Notes under the pieces: model-generated
Told to the model about the DNA's origin: nothing
What the model saw: only the letters and a program-made list of their open reading frames with translations
The model's database searches: none
Program-made: the position numbers and the translations under genes
Shown here: positions 45,156 to 58,695 of the stretch, piece after piece
Numbering within the stretch: the first letter of the stretch is position 1
How the letters are laid out: every line of letters starts with the position of its first letter
DNA from: Helicobacteraceae bacterium
Lineage (GTDB): Bacteria; Campylobacterota; Campylobacteria; Campylobacterales; Sulfurimonadaceae
Assembly: GCA_027038835.1 (NCBI GenBank)
Contig: JALWGC010000002.1
Span: 1 to 64,000, forward strand
DNA length: 64,000 bases
Direction of reading: 5' to 3'

Positions 45156-45869
45156 CTATTCACCTTTCGCGTTTTTTTCGCGTTTTGGAGCTCTTCTTTT
45201 TCTTGGAGATTTTTCCTCTTTAGCTTCTTGAGGGATCCCTTTTGTAAGAACTTCACCTTTGAAAATCCATACTTTTACACCGATGATACCGTATGTAGTA
45301 TGTGCTTCGGCAAAACCGTAATCGATTTTCGCTCTAAGAGTATGAAGAGGAACTCTTCCTTCAAGATACCACTCGGTTCTTGCCATCTCAGCTCCACCTA
45401 GACGACCCGCAACCGCAACTTTGATACCTTTTGCACCACCGCGCTGTGCGTTTTGCATAACTTTTTTCATAGCACGTCTAAACGCGACACGACGCTCGAG
45501 TTGAGTCGCTACGTTCTCAGCGACAAGTTGCGCTGAAGTTTGTGCTCTTTTTTCCTCTTTGATGTTGATAGAAACAGGTTTTTTCACAAGCTTCGTAAGC
45601 GTGTTTTTAAGCTTCTCTATATCTGCACCTTTTTTCCCGATGATAACACCCGGACGTGCAGCGACGATAGTTACGCGAAGTCTTTTGACCGTACGCTCGA
45701 TGATGATGTTGGAAACACCCGCATAGTAAAGCTCTTTTTTCAAAAACGTTCTGATTTTGTGATCTTCACCAAGGTTCGCAGGAGCAGACTTGAAGTTCGG
45801 GAACCATCTGCTCTCCCAGTTTCTGTTGATACCAAGGCGAAGACCTATAGGATTAACTTTTTGTCCCAT
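45156..45869 (-). CDS. rpsC: 30S ribosomal protein S3
   Basis: 237 residues with a KH domain ([16 protein letters not shown]) and the S3 C-terminal domain ([21 protein letters not shown]). A lysine/arginine-rich tail ends the protein. Confidence 0.97.
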   Translation of the reverse strand: MGQKVNPIGLRLGINRNWESRWFPNFKSAPANLGEDHKIRTFLKKELYYAGVSNIIIERTVKRLRVTIVAARPGVIIGKKGADIEKLKNTLTKLVKKPVSINIKEEKRAQTSAQLVAENVATQLERRVAFRRAMKKVMQNAQRGGAKGIKVAVAGRLGGAEMARTEWYLEGRVPLHTLRAKIDYGFAEAHTTYGIIGVKVWIFKGEVLTKGIPQEAKEEKSPRKRRAPKREKNAKGE

Positions 45870-45870
45870 A

Positions 45871-46188
45871 CTATTTACCCTCTACTTCTACTAATATATG
45901 TGCTGTCGGTTTTCTGATTCCAGAAGCCATACCTCTTGCGCGCGGTCTGAATCTTTTAAGTACCGGACCGTTATCGACTCTACATGAAGTGATAACGCAA
46001 TCTTCCGCGTCCATACCGCTGTTCGCTACTGCGGATGCAACCACTTTGGAGATGATTTTCGCAGCTTTGTTCGGAGTGAACTCGAGTGCCGCGAGCGCTT
46101 CTTCAGCGTTCATCCCTTGAATCTCTCTTGCGATGAGGCGTGACTTCGTAGGTGAAACACGAACAAATCTAAGTAATGCTCTAGCCAT
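45871..46188 (-). CDS. rplV: 50S ribosomal protein L22
   Basis: 105 residues; [17 protein letters not shown] and [20 protein letters not shown] match L22, whose loop lines the exit tunnel. Confidence 0.97.
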   Translation of the reverse strand: MARALLRFVRVSPTKSRLIAREIQGMNAEEALAALEFTPNKAAKIISKVVASAVANSGMDAEDCVITSCRVDNGPVLKRFRPRARGMASGIRKPTAHILVEVEGK

Positions 46189-46189
46189 A

Positions 46190-46468
46190 TTATCCTACCT
46201 TCTTCTGCACAGAACCTTTGTGCCCTTTGAATGTTCTTGTTGGAGCGAATTCTCCAAGTTTGTAACCGATGTGGTTTTCGGTGATGTACACGGGAACGAA
46301 TTGTCTTCCGTTGTGTACGTTGATGGTAAGACCTACCATCTCAGGAAGCACCATGCTTCTTCTTGACCAAGTTTTGATAGGTTTTTTGTTACCGCTTTCT
46401 TTTGCGGCAAGCACTTTTTTCATCAAATGGTCATCTACGAATGGACCTTTTTTTACACTTCTTGCCAT
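46190..46468 (-). CDS. rpsS: 30S ribosomal protein S19
   Basis: 92 residues; [17 protein letters not shown] at the start and [13 protein letters not shown]-like end (here [16 protein letters not shown]). It shares one base with rplB. Confidence 0.97.
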   Translation of the reverse strand: MARSVKKGPFVDDHLMKKVLAAKESGNKKPIKTWSRRSMVLPEMVGLTINVHNGRQFVPVYITENHIGYKLGEFAPTRTFKGHKGSVQKKVG

Positions 46469-47313
46469 TAGCCTACCCTTTTCGCATTTGGTTTACGACG
46501 AGAGATGATAAGTTTATCGCTCGCTTTTTTGCGTCTTGTTTTCGCACCTTTAGTCGGTTTACCCCAAGGAGTTACCGGATGGCGACCTGAGTTCGTTTTC
46601 CCTTCACCACCACCGTGCGGGTGATCGATAGGGTTCATCGCAGAACCACGAGTCTGAGGGCGAATACCCATATGTCTGCTACGTCCCGCTTTAGCGATGA
46701 CGATGTTTGCGTACTCTTCGTTACCGACAGTACCGATAGTCGCCATACACTCACCAAGAACGAGTCTCATTTCAGAAGATGGAAGTCTAAGAGAAACGTA
46801 TTTACCGTCTCTACCCATGATTTGCGCGCTTCCACCGGCTGAGCGTACAAGCTGTCCACCTTTACCCGGTTTGAGCTCGATGTTGTGAACGAGTGTACCC
46901 ACAGGGATGTTCTTTAGCTTCATAGCGTTCCCTGTTTTTACATCAAGTCCGCTTTCAGCCGCTTCGATAACATCACCTACTTGCAAACCTTTTGGTTGGA
47001 TGATGTATCTTTTTTCACCGTCTGCATATACGACAAGCGCGATGCGGCAGTTTCTGTATGGATCGTATTCGATCGCTTTTACGGTTGCCGGAATACCGAG
47101 TTTGTTTCTTTTGAAGTCGATGATTCTGTACAATTTTTTCGCACCCGCTTCTTTATGTCTTGAAGTGATGCGACCGTTGTTGTTTCTACCCGCTTTTGCA
47201 GGGATTCTCTTGAGAAGGCTTCTCACACTCGCTTTGCCAGTGATGTCACTGCTGTCAACGTTTGTGTAAAATCTTCTACTTGGAGTTATTGGTCTATATG
47301 TTTTTATCGCCAT
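46468..47313 (-). CDS. rplB: 50S ribosomal protein L2
   Basis: The start is [14 protein letters not shown] at 47313, one base after the rplW stop region; a longer frame to 47343 runs into rplW. The peptidyl-transferase-site loop [15 protein letters not shown] is intact. 281 residues. Confidence 0.97.
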   Translation of the reverse strand: MAIKTYRPITPSRRFYTNVDSSDITGKASVRSLLKRIPAKAGRNNNGRITSRHKEAGAKKLYRIIDFKRNKLGIPATVKAIEYDPYRNCRIALVVYADGEKRYIIQPKGLQVGDVIEAAESGLDVKTGNAMKLKNIPVGTLVHNIELKPGKGGQLVRSAGGSAQIMGRDGKYVSLRLPSSEMRLVLGECMATIGTVGNEEYANIVIAKAGRSRHMGIRPQTRGSAMNPIDHPHGGGEGKTNSGRHPVTPWGKPTKGAKTRRKKASDKLIISRRKPNAKRVG

Positions 47314-47314
47314 G

Positions 47315-47596
47315 TTACACCGCCAAACTTTCGATTTGTGCACCCTCAGGGAGCTTTACGTAGAATTTTTTATAATCCGCTTGTTTCCCTGCTACACCGC
47401 GGAAACGTTTCGTTTTTCCGCTTTGTCTTAGTGAGTTCACTTTTGTCGGGATAACACCGAAATACTCACGAAAGACTTCCTTCAACCCTGTTTTAGTCAT
47501 TCTTGGAGTCGTTTGAACGACGATAACGCCGTCTTCTTGAAGTCCAAGAGTTTTTTCCGTATATACGATAGATTTGATATCTGTTATATCTGCCAT
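47315..47596 (-). CDS. rplW: 50S ribosomal protein L23
   Basis: 93 residues from the ATG at 47596, which overlaps the rplD stop by one base; the longer frame to 47626 lies in rpl[17 protein letters not shown] and [15 protein letters not shown] fit L23, docking site of trigger factor. Confidence 0.96.
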   Translation of the reverse strand: MADITDIKSIVYTEKTLGLQEDGVIVVQTTPRMTKTGLKEVFREYFGVIPTKVNSLRQSGKTKRFRGVAGKQADYKKFYVKLPEGAQIESLAV

Positions 47597-48210
47597 TATT
47601 TCGCCTCGCTTGTGAGTTTTTCCCAAACCGCTTTTTCGATAACGACACTTCTGTACGAAGCGACATCGAACGCGTTGAGTTCACTCTCTTCTATAAGGTA
47701 AGTAGAGCTGATGTTTCTAAATGCCAAGTATGTTTTCTCATCGAGCAAAGACTTGACAAATAGAGCGTCTCTTTGACCAAGAGCGTTGAACATTGCATAA
47801 GCGTCTTTCGTTTTACCGCTTGCAACTTCGATGCTATCTACGATAAAAAGCGTACCGTTGGCCGCATGCTCTGCAAGAGCGTAGCGAAGTGCCAATTTTT
47901 TCTGCTTTTTATTCACTTTTTGGTTGTAGTTTCTGTTCGGTTTAGGACCGAAAACTTGTCCACCGCCAACAAATACAGGTGATCTTTTAGAACCTGCTCT
48001 TGCTCTACCGCCACCTTTTTGAGACCAAGGCTTCTTACCGCCGCCGCTTACTTCCGCTCTTGTCTTTGTCGAAGCGGTATTTGCACGTGCAGCCGCTTGA
48101 ACAGATTTGACATAGAGGTAAAGGTTGTGCGGGTTGATACCGTTGAAACTCTCAGGAAGAGCCATCTCTCCTGCTTTTTCCAATTTTTCGTTAAGTACTA
48201 CTGCGCTCAT
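47596..48210 (-). CDS. rplD: 50S ribosomal protein L4
   Basis: 204 residues with the tunnel loop [21 protein letters not shown]. In E. coli L4 also represses the S10 operon; that role is not visible here. Confidence 0.97.
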   Translation of the reverse strand: MSAVVLNEKLEKAGEMALPESFNGINPHNLYLYVKSVQAAARANTASTKTRAEVSGGGKKPWSQKGGGRARAGSKRSPVFVGGGQVFGPKPNRNYNQKVNKKQKKLALRYALAEHAANGTLFIVDSIEVASGKTKDAYAMFNALGQRDALFVKSLLDEKTYLAFRNISSTYLIEESELNAFDVASYRSVVIEKAVWEKLTSEAK

Positions 48211-48785
48211 TATTTCGCTACCTTTACACGACCAAGAGCACCGTTGGCACCCGGAACGGATCCGACTACTACAAGGATTCTACTCTCAGGGTCGAATGAG
48301 ATGATTTCGTTTTTAACGGTTACTTTTTCGTTTCCGTAATGTCCAGGCATTTTGCGACCTTTCATAACACGTCCAGGCCACTCAGCATTACCGATAGAAC
48401 CTGTACGTCTACCGAATCTGTGTCCGTGAGAAGCCGGTCCACCGCCGAAGTTCCAGCGTTTCATAGCCCCTGTAAAACCTCTACCTTTCGTATTGAAAGA
48501 AGATTTTACGATTTTCGCTTCGCTAAGCGGAGCTACATCGATGTCACCCGCTTCGCTATTAGCGACGTTCAAAGTGACGAATCTGTTGTACTGGCTCTCA
48601 AGGCCGTATTTCTTTTGCTGACCTTCGATCGCTTTGTTGCTTTTTTTACCGTTGGCATAAGCAACGAGAGCTCTACCGTCTTCCACTTCGCAAACTTTCG
48701 CTTCGAGAACTCTCAAAAGCGTAACAGGTTTGCTCGGTACTTCAACCGTACGGCTCATTCCGATTTTTTCTACTATGTATTCCAT
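48210..48785 (-). CDS. rplC: 50S ribosomal protein L3
   Basis: 191 residues; [25 protein letters not shown] is the L3 core that reaches the peptidyl-transferase centre. Eleven bases after rpsJ. Confidence 0.97.
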   Translation of the reverse strand: MEYIVEKIGMSRTVEVPSKPVTLLRVLEAKVCEVEDGRALVAYANGKKSNKAIEGQQKKYGLESQYNRFVTLNVANSEAGDIDVAPLSEAKIVKSSFNTKGRGFTGAMKRWNFGGGPASHGHRFGRRTGSIGNAEWPGRVMKGRKMPGHYGNEKVTVKNEIISFDPESRILVVVGSVPGANGALGRVKVAK

Positions 48786-48796
48786 CTAAGCCTCTC

Positions 48797-49108
48797 CTAC
48801 TTGTCCATAGAGCGAACTTCTACGTCCACTTCCGGCGCAAGATCTAGTTTCATCAAAGAATCGACAGTTTCCGGTGTTGCAGAAACGATGTCGATCATTC
48901 TTGCATGCATTCTTATCTCGAATTGTTCACGAGAATCTTTGTTGACATGCGGTGATTTCAAAACAGTATATTTTCTGATCTTTGTAGGTAAAGGGATTGG
49001 GCCTTTGATTGTAGCACCCGTTCTCTTAACAGCCTCGACGATTGCAGCTACTGATCTATCCAAAACACGGTGATCATAAGCTTTCAACTTCAAACGAATC
49101 TTTTCCAT
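48797..49108 (-). CDS. rpsJ: 30S ribosomal protein S10
   Basis: First gene of the S10-spc transcript. The start is [14 protein letters not shown] at 49108; the frame continues 33 bases upstream without a matching start. 103 residues; the loop with [16 protein letters not shown] is typical of S10. Confidence 0.97.
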   Translation of the reverse strand: MEKIRLKLKAYDHRVLDRSVAAIVEAVKRTGATIKGPIPLPTKIRKYTVLKSPHVNKDSREQFEIRMHARMIDIVSATPETVDSLMKLDLAPEVDVEVRSMDK

Positions 49109-49173
49109 TTTTTTCCTTCTAAAGAACTCGTTGCGCTCCAAAAATTGTGCGCAACTATATTTAAGGGAGCGGA

Positions 49174-49202
49174 ATTATACTAAAATAGCCTCTATTATTC
49201 AA
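49174..49202 (-). promoter_or_regulatory. promoter of the S10-spc operon
   Basis: On the minus strand TTGAAT (49197-49202) and TATAAT (49174-49179) are separated by 17 bases. The predicted start near 49168 leaves a 60-base leader before rpsJ. With no other strong promoter seen in the block, it probably drives all 23 genes down to infA. Confidence 0.75.
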
Positions 49203-49392
49203 TAGTTTTTGGGGATTTTTTTGTTTTTTTTAAGATTTTGTTTCCTTTTAAAAAGGAAATGTCAAAAATACAAACAATACTTTTCTTCATCGAAGATGCA
49301 TGTGTATTGAGAAAAAATACTTTTTTTTGCGATTGAAGCATTTGTTTTTATATTTGTTTTATCTTGGTTATGTTATAGTTTGGGAAAGAATG

Positions 49393-49480
49393 TCAATGAA
49401 AAAGCCAAACTTGTCGCGAGGCAAGGACGGAAAGCCATGGGTCTCATGTAGTGAGATCGCCAGGTTGCCGGAATTTGTAA
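49393..49480 (+). promoter_or_regulatory. c-di-GMP-I (GEMM-I) riboswitch aptamer
   Basis: The consensus core is present in order: AAAAAGCCAAAC, a stem CTTGTC/GGCAAG closed by the GNRA tetraloop GCGA, GGACGGAAAGCCATGGGTC, a second hairpin TCTCA/TGAGA, and GATCGCCAGGTTGCCGGA. The base that seems to align with the specificity position (G20 of the Vibrio aptamer) is G, which argues for c-di-GMP rather than cGAMP. A -10-like TATAGT lies at 49374-49379. The next gene starts 94 bases on; no clear terminator hairpin is visible between, so how it switches expression is open. Confidence 0.88.
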
Positions 49481-49573
49481 AACTTTCCTCTTATAGATTC
49501 TGCAACCTCCTTTTTCCTCACTGCATCTGTTTTGGCTTGTTTCTTGGTGCACAATCGAAACGGAGCGTTACTG

Positions 49574-51313
49574 ATGTATAAGATATTTTCGACAATCCTC
49601 GTCGTTGTAGCTATGCTTACAAGCGGATGCGGCGGTGGCGGCGGTGATGATTTCGCTACCCAAGGGGGCGTGCAAAACACCGGCAACACCGGCGGCGGCA
49701 CAGGCAATGGCAACACCGGCGGCACGGGTACGGGAACAACCAACAACAACGATACCCAAGAGAGTTTCAAAAACTATTCGTTCGATTTCAACAAAACGAA
49801 ATTCACTCTTTTTGCTTGGGGTGATCTTGGGATGCACTGCATGGATGAAGATTACTCGGTTTTTTCACTTTTACCTCCATACAACACCCTCAAAGCACAG
49901 CTCATTGTAAAAGGGCGCTCACCGAGAATCGTCAGCGAAGGGGTAACGATAACCTACGAAGCACTTGCGAAAAAAGACGGCAGCATCAACACAAGCAGCA
50001 GCGACAAAAGCAACTTCTGGCAATACGCCGACAAGCTCTTTCCCGGTGTAACGCTTCAAAACAATGTCGGTTTGAAGGGTAAAAAAACACAAAGCACCCT
50101 CCCGCAAAGAATGGACTACAACTCCTCGTACAACCTCTATGTAGCCGAAGGGATTCCAACTATCCCTATAAACGACGGGGGAGATGCGGACGAGTATCCA
50201 CTTGTCAAAGTGGTCGCGAAAAACAAAAACGGCGATGTTTTGGCTCAAACCGTGACGACGCTGGCGGTAAGTAGCGAGATGAGCTGTGCGAAATGCCACA
50301 ACACCGACAGCTCCAGCGTACGTATGGATGTGCTGATAAAACATGACAAACTTCATCCAAACGCCGTTAAAGACAATAACGCTTCACTTCAAGCAAAAGG
50401 CTACAACTACGACGAAGCCGGTCTTGCTGCAACCGCAAAAGGGGGCACACCGATTCTTTGTGCGGCATGCCACAGCTCCAACGCTTTGCCGGGTACGGGT
50501 ATAACAGGCATAGAGCCGCTGACCGAAGCGATGCACAAAGCCCATGCATCAAGACGCATCCCCGGAGCGAACCAAACACTTGGCGAGAGCACCAACAGAG
50601 CTTCCTGCTACGCCTGCCACCCCGGAGAGAGCACGAAATGTCTACGCGGTGCGATGGGGCATGCAGTCGATGCAAACGGCAACGCCAAGATAGAATGCCA
50701 AAGCTGCCACGGCAGTATGGAAGCGGTCGCGACACACGGCACAAAAGGGTGGATAGACGAACCGTCTTGTCAATCATGCCATCAAAACGCGAAGCGGTAT
50801 CTCTCTGCCGTTACCGACAAAAAAACAGGAACACTTAGAGCCGCTCTGGATATGCGCTTTGGTACCGAAAAGTACGGCAACGAAACCAAGCTTTACAAAC
50901 ACAGCCTCTCCCACGGCGGAGTGGCGTGTAGTGCATGTCATGGTTCACAGCATGCCATCTATCCGAGTATCAACGAAGATGAAAACAGACAAAGCATGCA
51001 GTATCAAGGGTACAAAGGAACGATAAAAGAGTGTGGCGTATGCCATGGTGACGAGGTGGTGGCGACTACGTTCGACAAAGGACCGCATGGACTGCACCCG
51101 CACAATCAAGAGTGGGTCAACCGCCACGGTACCGTCGTTCTCAGACACTCTTCAAGCAGCTGTAAAGCGTGTCATGGAACCGACCTCAAAGGAACGTTCC
51201 TTTCCAAAGCTTCGGCGAACAGAACTTTCAAACTTGGCGTTACCGACAAATATGTCCACATAAAAGCCGAAGAAAACGTAGGCTGTACGAAATGCCACAA
51301 CGAGATGAAGTAG
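49574..51313 (+). CDS. nine-haem c-type cytochrome lipoprotein
   Basis: The ATG at 49574 follows GGAG and comes after the riboswitch. A lipobox (MLTSGC) is followed by GGGGG and a short Gly-Asn-Thr-rich linker. After a domain of about 200 residues without haem sites come nine CxxCH motifs: CAKCH, CAACH, CYACH, CQSCH twice, CSACH, CGVCH, CKACH and CTKCH. A chain of haems on a surface lipoprotein suits electron transfer across or outside the outer membrane. No family name is assigned. It starts a six-gene plus-strand run. Confidence 0.88.
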   Translation: MYKIFSTILVVVAMLTSGCGGGGGDDFATQGGVQNTGNTGGGTGNGNTGGTGTGTTNNNDTQESFKNYSFDFNKTKFTLFAWGDLGMHCMDEDYSVFSLLPPYNTLKAQLIVKGRSPRIVSEGVTITYEALAKKDGSINTSSSDKSNFWQYADKLFPGVTLQNNVGLKGKKTQSTLPQRMDYNSSYNLYVAEGIPTIPINDGGDADEYPLVKVVAKNKNGDVLAQTVTTLAVSSEMSCAKCHNTDSSSVRMDVLIKHDKLHPNAVKDNNASLQAKGYNYDEAGLAATAKGGTPILCAACHSSNALPGTGITGIEPLTEAMHKAHASRRIPGANQTLGESTNRASCYACHPGESTKCLRGAMGHAVDANGNAKIECQSCHGSMEAVATHGTKGWIDEPSCQSCHQNAKRYLSAVTDKKTGTLRAALDMRFGTEKYGNETKLYKHSLSHGGVACSACHGSQHAIYPSINEDENRQSMQYQGYKGTIKECGVCHGDEVVATTFDKGPHGLHPHNQEWVNRHGTVVLRHSSSSCKACHGTDLKGTFLSKASANRTFKLGVTDKYVHIKAEENVGCTKCHNEMK

Positions 51314-51322
51314 GAGAGGGTT

Positions 51323-55172
<3,850 letters not shown>

Positions 55173-55182
55173 GGAGATGAAA

Positions 55183-56715
55183 ATGAAAAGAAGAGATTTT
55201 TTAAAATATGCAGCATTGGCAGGAGGTGTGAGCGCTTTCCCTCAAATCTTATCGGCCGATCCCGGCAACCAGCTAAGTGGCTTCAAGGCGGTCGTTCTTG
55301 TCGATCTGCAAGGGGGAAACGATGCGCTTAACACCTTCATCCCTGCAAGTGGTGATGCCATAACCGGTTATGACAACTATGTCAAACAAAGAGCAAGCGG
55401 TATTGCCATCCCTAACAAAGACTTGATGAGCGACCTGCGCAATCTTGTCAACGGCGGTAAACTCGAGATTGGCTCTGCGGCGGCAAATCCCTACAATTCC
55501 GATGGAAAAATGGAAGCGGCAAATCACTATATGAAAGGGTTTTATCTGCTCAACAACCACTTTGACAGTAAAATCGCCATCAATGCCATGATGCCCGAAC
55601 TCGCCTTCTGGATGGATCAAGGTAGGGGTGCGGTGATACAAAATGTAGGCAACATCGGTGCTCCCTACACGAAATCTGAACTACTCAAAGACAAAAGCAA
55701 ACGACCGCCAAGCCTCTTTGCTCATAACATCCAAAACCTTCTAGCACACCTTGGGCTATCATATAGTATGACGGTTCCCACAGGGTGGATGGGCAAACTT
55801 GCAGATCAGTGGGGCAATGTCAATGGTGATCCGGTTTACAAGATGAATATCAACCTCTCCGGATACGGCATCGAGCATGCGATGTTTGGCGCCACTACCT
55901 CCCCTATGAACTTTAGCTACAGGGGACCTCAAAGTTTCGATGGCGCTCTAAAAAAGAATTTTGAAAAGTGGGTCAACGAAACGCGCGCAGAGGGCAACCA
56001 AGATATATTTAGAAACCTCTCAAGAGCGTTACGAAAAAGTAGCTATGCAGAAACGGTTCAAACTTTAATGGACTGGAAAAGCATCAAAGAAGATACCGAT
56101 CTCAAAGCTATCACGGATGTTTACGGTAATGCGATTTACAATGGAGAAGAAGCCGAAAAAGCCCAGATGTTGATGGGTACTGCCATCAACGGTAGAGTAG
56201 TCGAGTCGTTCAAAACCGCAGCCAAACTAATCGCCATAGCAAAACAAAAAAACTTCAAGCGCATCGTGCTTAGCATTACCGTTCCCGGCTTTGACCAACA
56301 CAGTAACCTCAAAAGAGATCATAGTGTAAGACTCAGAGGACTTAGTCTTGGTATCGATGCCTTTATGCGCGCGATGGAAGCTAAAGAGTGGCTCGATGAA
56401 GTAGTTGTCGCGTCCCTCTCCGACTTCTCCCGCTCTACCGCCGGCAACAGTGACGGGAGCGATCACGCTTGGGGTGGAGCGCAGTTTGTTCTTGGCGCGG
56501 TCAATGCCGGCAATTACGGTCGGTTCCCTGACCTCACCGTAGGTGGAGATCAGGATATTTCAAAAAGAGGTCGTCTTATCCCAACTACTTCTTACTCTGA
56601 GTATTATGGTAAAATCCTTGAATGGTTTGGAGCAAATGATGCAGAAATCAAGAAAGCCCTGCCAGAGCGCGAAAACTTTAGTTCAAGAACCGATTTGAAC
56701 TTTATGAAAATATAA
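55183..56715 (+). CDS. Tat-exported DUF1501 protein
   Basis: The start is the ATG at 55183, six bases past AAGGAG. The twin-arginine signal KRRDFLKYAALAGG is followed by VVLVDLQGGNDALNTFIP, the metal-site region of the DUF1501/sulfatase-like superfamily. Later motifs are ALMPELAFWMDQGRGAVI-like (here MMPELAFWMDQG), VPGFDQHSN, and SLSDFSRSTAGNSDGSDHAWGG. The role is unknown. It is the partner of the DUF1800 gene just upstream. Confidence 0.9.
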   Translation: MKRRDFLKYAALAGGVSAFPQILSADPGNQLSGFKAVVLVDLQGGNDALNTFIPASGDAITGYDNYVKQRASGIAIPNKDLMSDLRNLVNGGKLEIGSAAANPYNSDGKMEAANHYMKGFYLLNNHFDSKIAINAMMPELAFWMDQGRGAVIQNVGNIGAPYTKSELLKDKSKRPPSLFAHNIQNLLAHLGLSYSMTVPTGWMGKLADQWGNVNGDPVYKMNINLSGYGIEHAMFGATTSPMNFSYRGPQSFDGALKKNFEKWVNETRAEGNQDIFRNLSRALRKSSYAETVQTLMDWKSIKEDTDLKAITDVYGNAIYNGEEAEKAQMLMGTAINGRVVESFKTAAKLIAIAKQKNFKRIVLSITVPGFDQHSNLKRDHSVRLRGLSLGIDAFMRAMEAKEWLDEVVVASLSDFSRSTAGNSDGSDHAWGGAQFVLGAVNAGNYGRFPDLTVGGDQDISKRGRLIPTTSYSEYYGKILEWFGANDAEIKKALPERENFSSRTDLNFMKI

Positions 56716-56724
56716 AGGATTTGT

Positions 56725-58683
56725 ATGCGAACAATATTATCACGATTGATAAAAACAACCGGGGCGCTGTTTTTGACGTTCTCTCTTGTCAACTGCGGAG
56801 GGGGCTCCGATGGAGATATATCCACCAATAACAACGATATTACGCCGATAAAAAACGACACCGACAATACTTGGCTGAATCTCGACAAAAATGCGACAAG
56901 AGCGCAAGCGATCACCTTTTTGAAACAAGCCGCCATCGCACTCAATGAAAGCGATATCGAGTACGTGATGCAACATGGCTACGCGGCGTGGATCGACAAG
57001 CAGCTTGCCATGTCTTTTGATGAAAAAAACTCGATGGTGGATTTGCTTTATGGAACGCTAAGCAAACTCGATACAAGCTTCAAAGTCTCAATGGCGCACC
57101 CCACAGATGGAAGTAGTTGTGAAAAAATAGCCACACCGAAAAAATACCGACTCGTTTCTAATAGTTTGTGGTGGCAAAGAGTCTTTAGAGGTAAGGACCA
57201 GCTGCGCCAAAAAGTCGCTTACGCGCTTAGCCAAATCATCGTCGTCTCCGCCGTCTCACCTGCTGGTAACTTGCTTGAGTGGCGAGGAGAGGGGCTGGCG
57301 TACTACTACGACATCTTGCAGCGAAATGCCTTTGGCAACTACAAAAAACTGCTTGAAGACATCACCTACTCTCCGGCGATGGCGTACTACATGACCTACA
57401 TAGGGAGTGCGAAGTACGACCCAGCCAAAGGGGAAAGTCCCGATGAGAACTATGCAAGGGAAATCATGCAGATGTTCTCCATAGGCACGAGCGAACTCGC
57501 GCTCGATGGCACTATCGAGACCAAAAACGGCAGAGATATCCCATCATACACCCAAGACGACGTGATGAACGGCGCGAAGATTTTTACCGGATGGAGTTTT
57601 GCAGGCAATGGGCGGTTCGATCGGGTCGCCAAAGGGGGTGGATGCTACATCCTCCCTGTAGAGTTCTACTCCAAGTACCATGACACGACTGCCAAGCGGC
57701 TTTTAGGGCATGATATACCGGCAAATCAAAGCGGAAAAGAGGATATAGAAGCCGAGCTTTCTATCTTGATGCGAAACAAAAACATCGCTCCTTTCATCGC
57801 CAAGAGGCTGATACAGCGCATGACCACCTCCAACCCCTCCCCCGCGTACGTCGAAAGGGTCGCTGCCGTCTTCAACGACAACGGCAGTGGCGTCAAGGGT
57901 GATTTGGCAGCGGTAGTACGGGCGATACTCCTTGACAAAGAGGTACGCAACGCAACGAACGAAAACCAAGGGCGCGTCGATGAGCTTCTCACCTCTTTGG
58001 CGCACCTCTACTCGACTTTTGGCGTGATGCCGACACATTCGTGGAGATTTTACGGCGGCAATGTGCCAAACGATATGCCGCTTTACTGGGCGGCTACCAA
58101 CGGCATTTTCGCACAAGCGGCGATGAGTGCGCCGGATGTTTTCAACTTCTACGATGCCACCTACGCGCCAAAAGATGCAAATTTTACTAAAAAACATCTC
58201 GTAGCACCCGAACTACAGATACAAACACCCTCTAATCTGATTCGCTACAACAACTTTTTGACTACGCTGTTTAGCTTGTACGACAAATATGCCATTCTCG
58301 ACATCGATAAAAAATACACCTCTCTCGATGACTCTATGACAAACGGCTTGAGTAAAAAAGGGCAATCGGCATCCCAGTTGATGTATGTGGACCTCAGCGA
58401 CGTCTATAGAACTTTCGAACAAGCACTCGATGGAGATACAGACGGTGATTTTGCAGGTTTAAAAGAGAAGGCGAAGGTGCAAAAAGCGGTGAAAGCGCTG
58501 GTGGAATATCTCGATACCAAGATGCTTGGCAAGCGTCTGCCAAAAGACTACAAATATGCGCTCGAGGGGTATCTGGTAACTGTTGAAGGGTATGATTACA
58601 AACTTCCCAATCGAGCCAGAAAAATTGTCGTCGCTGCAATCGTCGCGATAGCGACTTCACCGTATTATATGGTTATCAGATAA
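56725..58683 (+). CDS. second DUF1800 lipoprotein, short linker
   Basis: A lipobox (FSLVNC) is followed by a short GGGSDGDISTNNND linker, then DUF1800: [76 protein letters not shown], and IFTGWSF. It lacks the long repeat of its paralogue at 52626. Nine bases after the first DUF1501 gene. Confidence 0.9.
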   Translation: MRTILSRLIKTTGALFLTFSLVNCGGGSDGDISTNNNDITPIKNDTDNTWLNLDKNATRAQAITFLKQAAIALNESDIEYVMQHGYAAWIDKQLAMSFDEKNSMVDLLYGTLSKLDTSFKVSMAHPTDGSSCEKIATPKKYRLVSNSLWWQRVFRGKDQLRQKVAYALSQIIVVSAVSPAGNLLEWRGEGLAYYYDILQRNAFGNYKKLLEDITYSPAMAYYMTYIGSAKYDPAKGESPDENYAREIMQMFSIGTSELALDGTIETKNGRDIPSYTQDDVMNGAKIFTGWSFAGNGRFDRVAKGGGCYILPVEFYSKYHDTTAKRLLGHDIPANQSGKEDIEAELSILMRNKNIAPFIAKRLIQRMTTSNPSPAYVERVAAVFNDNGSGVKGDLAAVVRAILLDKEVRNATNENQGRVDELLTSLAHLYSTFGVMPTHSWRFYGGNVPNDMPLYWAATNGIFAQAAMSAPDVFNFYDATYAPKDANFTKKHLVAPELQIQTPSNLIRYNNFLTTLFSLYDKYAILDIDKKYTSLDDSMTNGLSKKGQSASQLMYVDLSDVYRTFEQALDGDTDGDFAGLKEKAKVQKAVKALVEYLDTKMLGKRLPKDYKYALEGYLVTVEGYDYKLPNRARKIVVAAIVAIATSPYYMVIR

Positions 58684-58695
58684 GGAGAAAATAAA

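Noticed and set aside
49300-49581. Open frame of 93 residues upstream of the cytochrome gene
   Set aside because: It overlaps the GEMM-I riboswitch, has no homologous look, and its end runs into the true start region of the cytochrome gene.
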